The position numbers and the translations under genes are program-made. A stretch of 64,000 nt of DNA from Rhododendron vialii (taxonomy: Eukaryota; Streptophyta; Magnoliopsida; Ericales; Ericaceae): assembly GCF_030253575.1 (NCBI RefSeq), contig NC_080560.1, forward strand, positions 38,983,001-39,047,000, written 5' to 3'. Positions 56,966 to 64,000 of the stretch are shown here, piece after piece (within the stretch, counting starts at the first letter, position 1; each line of letters opens with the position of its first letter). The notes beneath the pieces were generated by a model. The model was given only the letters and a program-made list of their open reading frames with translations, was not told where the DNA came from and did no database searches.

Positions 56966-59900
56966 TTATGATGGCTTGTGCTCCCTCCGGCTCACAATTG
57001 CAGTCTTCTTCCTCGCGTCAAATTCCAACTTGTCCAAATCCCATGCGGTCCCTAAATACCCATACAAGATCCTTGCCTTTTCTCCCGTCTTCTCATCCAC
57101 CTTCACAAGGTTCGGATCATTCTCAATGTCCTTGCCCGCTGTCAATGACTGAACGCGGGCCCAGCTCATTCGCCCGTGGTTTTCTTTCTGCAAGAATTCT
57201 GCGAGCCTCAAGGCCTCCTTTAAGCCCGACTGGTCACCCGCAAACTGAACTCTTACAATGCCACTATGACCTTCTCTTCCAAATACAGACTTTGCCTTTC
57301 CACTACCAAATCCAAGGCCTGAAATGAACAAAGTTGTGTGAGAACTTGATTTCTTATAAAGGGCAGCGTGTAAAGGTCAAGTTATCTTTAATCATCCCAT
57401 CAAGTTTTGGCTTTGTGTAGCCAGTGGGTCCATTGTCAAGCAAGGGAGCTCCAACAGTCTCCGATTCACAATATTCGAACCTGTAAAGCGGCAATTCCCA
57501 GCCGATCAAATGCTTCAGATAACCAAGAGATATTAAAAAATAAATAACCAAATATCGCACAATCAATGTCCCACAATTAAGAATACATTGCAAGCCTTGA
57601 CATAGCATGGGGAACTGCATTTATCCTCTCTTTCTGTTTCTCTGATAAAAAGTGACAAGTGGGATGGAGTTACAAACCATACAGGTTAGGATCAACAAAT
57701 GGAAAACCTTTGGCTTTCAGTATAACATGGACCACCGATGTAAAACTGGAACCAAAGGCACAAAACATGCTCAACAACTTTTGAGCATCCAACTGAGCAA
57801 ACTATGAGAAACCTGAGCATACTAATCCCCCTAATAACACCATTATGAAATTTCAAACCCTTTGGAAATCAAATCATAAGCAGGGAACTGGGGAAGACCC
57901 AAAAAACATAAGCCAAGTAACAAAATCGAATCCCTGCATAGATGAGAGAAGGAAATTGAAGGGCGGGCCTAGCGCAACGGTAAAGTTGCTCCATGTGACC
58001 TGGAGGTCACAGCCTCTCTGCCTTCCCCAGATCCCACAATGGCAGGAGCCTCGTGCACTGGGTTTGCCCCCTTTTAGACAAGAGAAGTGTTGGTCCAAAT
58101 AGAAACCCAAGAGGGGGGTGGAACTGGGTTTCTCACTAACTTATAGCAATTTAAAAAACTAAGTGCACGATAGAAACAAATCAACGCTGTATGTTTGTTA
58201 TCATCAAAATCTAAAACCTTGGGACTAACAAGGAAATTATCGTCTCCTTTATCTTGTTTCAGTCTTCCCCCATAGATTTTCAACACTACTTAGTACTTAC
58301 TTTTCCTATCTAGGATCAGGGAAATGAGTGACTTCAGTATTTAACCCCCAAGATTAATCAGGAGGGAAGGAATTGAGAAGCATGGGATCTGATTCATTTA
58401 CCCTGCATTTATCATTTAGATGTGTTTAATACATGAGATACTCTTTTCAAGGGGGAATGAAATCACCCAACTAATGGGAAACTAACTCCAATATAATAGA
58501 ATCGACATCACAATCTCGGATTAAATAACACAATAAGCATGAAACCACAAATTTACCAAGTACGTTATTATTATGGATTCCATGCAGGACAAGAACAAAT
58601 GCATGAATTGCAATGAAGGCATTATCAAATCAATGGTAATGGGAGACTAACAGTAAAATACAAATGCTTTTATTTTTATTCTTGCCATCAAATCATAGCC
58701 CCAAGAAAGTCAATTAACTCAAGGACATGGCTAAGTGAGGCCCTCAGACAAGAACCTACATACTCATACAAGTGAGCCCAAGCTTACACAACCAGAGGGA
58801 ATTCTCGTCCACACCAAATGGGCACCCATAGAAGGATGGACTATCGCAGGCTTTGGAACTGGGCATACTACTTCCCAACCTTCTAGGGGCCTTGCTTCTC
58901 TTATGATTTTTTCGACTTTCTTTAGTTTAGTGATTGATACCTAATAGAGTCTAAGCCTGTAAGCCGTACCCTATGAGGTCTCTAACCGATGGCCCTTTGA
59001 CTAGTGTGTTTGGTCAAGCTCAAAAGAAGAGAGTCAACCAAGGCCTAGAAAGCTCGAAAGCTGCTTGTGTGGGAGGGGCTCCACTCGTGTGTGGCACTTG
59101 GCGGAGCGGCATGCCGAAAAAAGAAAGGTTTCAGATTGTGAGTAAGAGCCCATCCAAGCTTGTGCAGTACCTGCCCCTCTCTCTAAGGGGCTTGTGCATA
59201 CAGAACTCTCTCTAACCATAAAACATCTGAAGAGAAAGGCACTCTCTGAGAATGTTCTATATGTTTAATGAAGTCACTGAGACAGGACTACAATCAACCT
59301 GCACTCCAGACACAACGAATTGCTTAGCCCTCGTTAGGAAAGCTAGATGAACGATGTGGAAGTAAACTATGATGATCTAGAGAAACGCAGTAAGTTGGCC
59401 TAGTCTCTTGCCCAGCCTTCGCCTTCTTCAGTGGACAAATAGAAGCATTCAATCACGAAGAGAACAAAACATTTGGCCTTGTCTATTTGATGAATGTGGT
59501 ATCATTCACATCACCACCCTCTCAAAAGTCAAAATAAAGTAAAAAATGATGGTCGAATCTACAAACCAACTATGAGACACCTTAGCAAATGTTCCAAAGA
59601 TCAGACCGTGAAAAATATCGGCAAACAAAGTAGACATGAACGTTTGAAAACAGATAAAGCAAGCTTCAAACACATAACTTCGGATTTCAACCAAAATAAT
59701 CGGACATTTTTGGACTCTACACAAGCACAAAATCAAGAGGGTCCAATCATTGATGAAGGTTCTCTCGGAACCCGATTCGCTTATAAACGACCCTTGTGGG
59801 TCTAAAACCTGATAAATTCATCTACCATGTCATTAGCTATTAAAACCACATGAAGCAATTTCTTTTAACAGATTGTACAGAAATTTCCAAACGTAATGCA

Positions 59901-62900
59901 ACCTCCTAGATAGCACAATGGCAGAGCCGATCATCATTTGAAGAAACATAATTTACTATACTTGACTGGATCATGCAATGCTGAAAGCCTCCCCCAAATT
60001 ACTATGACTACAAGATATGCTTCAACTACAACAAAGGAATACAACTAACAACTTAACCAATAAGTTGACAGCATGCAGTATATATTATTACTACTACTTA
60101 AAAAAAACGCAGAACAGAAAAAAATCCGTGTTCAACGTAATCCAGAGTAGTCACATCAACCCATAGTATCAATGATATAGTAAACTACAAACCCAAATGG
60201 GGAATCATATCCTTCTTATCTACGTATTAATGACGGATGGGAATAGAGATGCTGAGTTGCAAACACAAGAAAGAGAGTTTGTAACTCCGCATCACTTTGT
60301 TCCTACCGGTAGTTAATACGCAGATAAGAAGAATATGATTCCCCTCTCGGATTTGCAATTTACTATATCATTGAGAGAGATACCATGGATTGATGTGACT
60401 CTTCTGGATTAAGTTGAACTCAGATTTTTTCTGTTTGACGTTTGTTGTAGTAGTAATAGTATATTCTGCTAGCTGTCAACTTATTGGTTTAGTTGTTGGT
60501 TGTATTCATTTGTTGTATTTGAAGCATATCTTGGAGGGATAATAATTTGAGGAAGCCTTCCAACATTGCATGATCCAAGTCTAAGTATTGTAAATTACGT
60601 GTCTTCAAATGATGATTTGCAACACTGCCAGTGTGCTATCTAGGAGGCTGCATTACGTTTGAAAATTTCTGTTCACTTACAATTAATTACCCAAAAAAAA
60701 ACAAACTCACAATTCTAACAGGGTCAATATCTATCATATGATCTGTAACATAACAGAAAGGATTAGTATGGACCAGTCTAAAGCTTCACTATGGAAACAA
60801 TGGCCCTGAATAGATGTAGAATAGTGCCACGTGATAGAAGACCTTTGCTTCAGAAACTTAAATCAATGCAGCCTCACTCTAACAGGAAACTTCCACTGAA
60901 AAAAAAAAAAAACTATCCTGACTCCTGAGATTCTTCAATTACAAAGACAGAGAAAGAGAGAGACAGAAGGGAAGAGAAAGAAAGGAATTTTTCCAGGATA
61001 GAGAGGGAAAGAGAATGAGGGACACAAACACTCACACAAATCTTTTTCTGACGGTGAGGATCCCACGAGGGCAGGTGATTTTCAACTTTTTATAGGACTT
61101 AAAAAACTCTGAAACTTCTCAATTAGGGCTGCAAACGAACCGAGCTGCTCGAGCGGCTCGTAGCTCAGCTCGTTCAAGCTCGGCTCGAAAGTTAAACGAA
61201 AGAGCTCGAGCCGATTTTTTCAGCTCGTTTTGTAAACGAGCCGAGCTCGAGCTAGGATAAGCTCGGCTCGCGAGCCGGGGTATATATACTTAAGTTTAGG
61301 ATTTTTATTGTTATTTCATAATTTGTTTTTTCCGTTTTCACTTTCTAGTCAACCAAGGGAAGCGAGAGCACACGCACACTAGTACACCCCCGCTCCATAG
61401 GAAAATGAAAGATATATACCTTCACAATCAAATATTTTTGGTCCTATGCGAGGATATATATACATTTTTCGTTGGTTTGTTAAAGCTCGTGAACAAGCTC
61501 GAGTCAAGCCAAGGCCTGCTCGGCTCAAGCTCGACTCGTTAAGTTTTCACTGAGCTCAGCTCGTGTTCGTTAAAAACTTAATAAACAAGCTTGAACACTG
61601 TAAAGCTCGGCTCGGCTCGGCTCGGCTCGTTTGCAGCCCTATTCTCAATACATACACACATTACTACATTATGTCTATTTAGCACTCAAGTTCCCATTTC
61701 AAAAAAATATCAAATCCCCATATACCTAATCAACTAAATATCCGTAAAATTGAATATAGGGGAATATTATTTAAAAGACTTAAGACCAAAAGGAAAAGGA
61801 TAACCAGAAATTTCTCCATGGAAGAGATAGAATGAAGATAATGAAGTTTGGCGTGTGGAGTGTGGAGCCACATGGTACTATTCACCTACTCATACATGTC
61901 AGATCAAACTTCTACCTATTTTCCACATAGTTGCAAGCCTACCTGTATATTGTATGAATCTTTAGGGATACTCAAATCTATCTCTTGTATCGTTCTTCAC
62001 CATTGTGAACAAAATGCAGCGATCATGGACGTAGCCACAGAATCATTTAGATCCAGTGTTTCTGTATTCCCTTAGATCCTTTGTTCAGGCTGGAAATTCC
62101 TATAAAACTGGCACGATATTTATGGGGTAGAAGTAATTTTTGCCAAATCTAGATGATGATTGATGAAAGAAAGGGTAAAGCAACCATTAGACCACAACCA
62201 AATATATATAGCAGCTAAAAACTAGAAACAATTGCAAAACGACAATAATCATCAAATTTCAAAATAGTCCAAGCCACTTGCCATAGCATGGGCACCACCA
62301 CTGGTTATGAGTAAGATCATTTAATCTTTGTTTGGGAAATTACTTCTTGTTGCAGGTTCTAAACAAGTAATAATACTAAAGGCAAACAGGTTCCGCCATT
62401 ACAGATTAATGCTGTTTTTGGATGGGTTTTTGAGAATTTTTTAGTTTGGTTTTTGGGGTAATAATTGGAGATAGGGGTAATGAGTGCAGAGAGATAGAGA
62501 CAAATGAGAATAATGATTGGAGAGTGGAGAGAGAAATGAGAGTAATGATTGAAAGTAGAGGTAATAAGTATTTTTTGAGTTGGGAATTTTTTTCAAAAAC
62601 CAAACCAAACAAAGCATAAAACATCAGACAATTTGTACTGAATGTGTAAATGGTTACCAATAGCAGCAGTTAGACTGAACTGTTTCTCCGAAGTGTTGAG
62701 CATGAACAAGTCCTTGACTGTCAGCTATTGCTATAGCACTGCGGATAGAATATTCTAGTTTGATAACCAAATTAATTTAAACATACCACTTATGATGAGT
62801 AACTTCAAATTATTTAATTAAGTTGGTGTTGAAGAAAGAACCAATTTACCTAAAAAGAATGCCAGAAGAGGCACATGTCGTCTTTAAGGAACAGAAGGTC

Positions 62901-64000
62901 AAAAGTTTTCAAGAGGCCAAGAAATATAAAAGTTCTTGTCGAATCATGAAAATGATCCCTTATGCCCTGGCAAGTAATTTAACGGACAGCATGAACCATG
63001 CTTTGTATGAGAGAAAACTTCGGACGCTTTGTATGAGAGAAAACTTCAGATCTCCAAACTAAGTTCACAAACATTAAGTGGCGAGGAAGTTTGAAAAGCA
63101 AACCTAAATGCCATGAGTAACATTGATGGAGTCTTATAGTCCAAACGGAACTACCATCCCAACAAACCAAGCTGGAGGGAAAATGTAAAAGAGGTACTCC
63201 AGCAGAAATAAGCAATAAGCAATAAGCACAAGAACAAACAGATTCAGTAAACTACCAAGAGAGAGAGTAAGCACACCAGACATACGATCCCACCGGATTA
63301 ATAGTGTTCGGATTACCGGTACCACACCCTAAGGTATTGCATATCACACACTAAAATGCGAGTAGCAAATAATTACACCAAACACCAGTTATTTGGACAA
63401 GTTGGATATATAGTCCAATCCAGTACTCGTATCCGGTCAAACAAACAAGCCCTTAAAGCACTTCCTATCACCTATTTTGTGGTGGATGAGAACTACTATG
63501 AATGAATGCATGGACTACCATGACTGAATGGGAAAGTCAATGGCCATATTACCGATGAGTAGCATGAAAGATGATGACAAAGAGCAAAATGGGCACACAA
63601 TACCTCTTAGTATATTATCCATTGCTTTGTTTCCCAAACCTTCTAGGCGCCCATCTTTAACCTTCCCTGTGTGTGTATTATGAATGAGCACCGTAGGCGG
63701 CCACATAATCAGATCATCCTGGTTTGCTGCGGCTTCATCAGCAGATAATGACTGATATGCCCTTGAGCTGTCAGGAGGCTTTGAATAGTTCCAGCCCATA
63801 AGAACACACAAAGCTTTGTGTAAGCCAAGGTGATCCACAAGCAAGTCAGCTTTATCTGGGTTGTATGTGTGCAGGACAAGACCATGCAAATCTGGAAAAT
63901 CTTTAGAAGACCTGTAATTGTACATATAGAAGGAGTCGTGGAACTCAGATACATGTTTCGGTACCACTAAAGGATACTGGATGAAGTAACAAGACGACCA
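56966..64000 (-). CDS. XS-domain protein, C-terminal exons only (partial, runs off the window)
   Basis: Exons are complement(63604..>64000) and complement(56966..57318). The frame is open to the window edge, but TTCATCCAG|TATCC near 63977 is a possible acceptor. The splice CTAAGAG|GTATTG to TTTCAG|GCCTTGG joins NKAMDNILR to GLGFGSGKAK. XS domains (rice gene X and SGS3) are RNA-recognition-like folds that bind dsRNA with 5' overhangs in SGS3 and IDN2. Here the domain spans MWPPTVLIHNTHTGK, GRLEGLGNKAMDN, SVFGREGHSGIVRVQFAG and GLKEALRLAEFLQKENHGR, ending SRREHKPS. The part before it (HGLVLHTYNPDKADLLVDHL, HKALCVLMGWNYSKPPD) and the tail (EKARILYGYLGTAWDLDKL) fit the uncharacterised At3g22430 group, as I recall it. 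RNA-silencing function is inferred from the domain only. The intron is 6.3 kb and repeat-laden. Confidence 0.9.
57962..58078 (+). mobile_element. Internally deleted tRNA-derived SINE
   Basis: Starts GGCGGGCCTAGCGCAACGGT, followed by AAAGTTGCTCCATGTGACCTGG without a break. The B-box region is gone. It ends CCACAATGGCAGGAGCCTCG and TGCACTGGGTTTGCCC. This is the common plant SINE type with a GCACTGGG tail. At least two internal stretches are missing compared with the usual full-length form. Confidence 0.75.
59876..60676. mobile_element. Long foldback (about 800 bp) in the XS intron
   Basis: The left arm (AACGTAATGCAACCTCCTAG, ATCATCATTTGAAG, AACCAATAAGTTGACAGC, ATGATATAGTAAACTAC) is mirrored by the right arm (CTAGGAGGCTGCATTACGTT, CTTCAAATGATGATTTG, GCTGTCAACTTATTGGTTTA, GCAATTTACTATATCATTGA). 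The arms are each about 380 bp, centred near 60276, and look roughly 85 percent identical by eye. No coding capacity. Confidence 0.85.
61124..61641. mobile_element. hAT superfamily foldback MITE
   Basis: Ends TAGGGCTGCAAACGAACCG and, reverse complemented, TAGGGCTGCAAACGAGCCG. The 8-bp target duplication TTCTCAAT is exact at 61116-61123 and 61642-61649. Subterminal regions are full of GAGCTCG/CTCGGCTCG words. No transposase; it lies in the XS intron. Confidence 0.92.
62410..62616. mobile_element. Tourist-like MITE, family B, copy 2
   Basis: Left TGCTGTTTTTGGATGGG, right CCAAACCAAACAAAGCA; TAA at 62407-62409 and 62617-62619. Interior TTTTTGGGGTAATAATTGGA and GAGAGATAGAGA match family B copy 1. 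Confidence 0.8.

Larger units (their letters stand above)
57319..63603 (-). other. 6.3-kb intron of the XS gene
   Basis: Contains a degenerate SINE, a long foldback, a hAT MITE and a Tourist MITE, listed separately. The segments 58735-59220 and 62617-63600 hold no recognised gene or repeat. Confidence 0.8.

Noticed and set aside
57354-57620. An extra XS-gene exon suggested by an open minus-strand frame
   Set aside because: Direct splicing of 63604 to 57318 already gives a continuous XS domain; adding the segment would interrupt it.

Overview
This is nuclear DNA from a flowering plant, most likely a eudicot. The signs are spliced genes with GT-AG introns, chloroplast-targeted proteins (SecE1, ferredoxin C1), a DYW-class PPR editing factor, a FRIGIDA-like protein, tRNA-derived Au-type SINEs and many plant-type MITEs. 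The sequence does not settle the genus. From memory, most of the genes match two paralogous Arabidopsis blocks: At4g14819-At4g14900 (DUF1677, PPR, HSP1-like, SECE1, FDC1, FRL4B) and At3g22430-At3g22540 (XS protein, FRL4A, prefoldin 2, HSP1-like, DUF1677). The window therefore looks like one unsplit version of that ancestral block, enlarged by transposons. No prokaryotic feature, rRNA or CRISPR array is present.

Layout. 1-12.1 kb has no recognisable gene but holds a Tourist MITE, a 1.7-kb Mutator-like element (MULE) with 9-bp target duplications, and a long palindrome built from 20-bp repeats (about 7990-8605). 12.1-12.5 kb is a DUF1677 gene. 12.5-19.6 kb is repeats, including a hAT element with a perfect 8-bp target duplication and GC-rich foldbacks. 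19.6-21.5 kb (+) is an ERG2/sigma-1-receptor-like gene. It converges on a PPR-DYW gene (22.1-25.3 kb, -) that carries an Au SINE in its intron. 27.4-28.9 kb (+) is an HSP1-like gene with stacked MITEs in its intron. 31.5-32.0 kb (+) is SecE1, convergent with prefoldin subunit 2 (33.2-33.7 kb, -), whose 5' leader probably has an intron of about 2.9 kb.

37.1-42.3 kb is a young tandem duplication around ferredoxin C1. The distal copy (41758-42216) is intact. The proximal copy has lost its promoter, start and transit peptide, and a 2.4-kb Pack-MULE has landed just behind its stop codon. That MULE carries a captured exon of a histone H2A gene. A U6 snRNA retropseudogene with 12-bp target duplications lies at 43.3 kb. 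44.9-49.3 kb (-) is a FRIGIDA-like gene. 49.5-56.9 kb is MITE-dense. 57.0 kb to the window end (-) holds the last two coding exons of an XS-domain gene, separated by a 6.3-kb intron with a SINE, a long foldback, a hAT element and a Tourist MITE.

The genes are unrelated housekeeping and regulatory functions: plastid protein translocation, plastid electron transfer, chaperone, organelle RNA editing, and nuclear flowering or RNA-silencing families. They do not form a pathway. The most unusual material is in the repeats: the 20-bp-repeat palindrome, the H2A-bearing Pack-MULE, the retroposed U6, and a MULE-type MITE family with three copies that each sit 230-290 bp upstream of a start codon.
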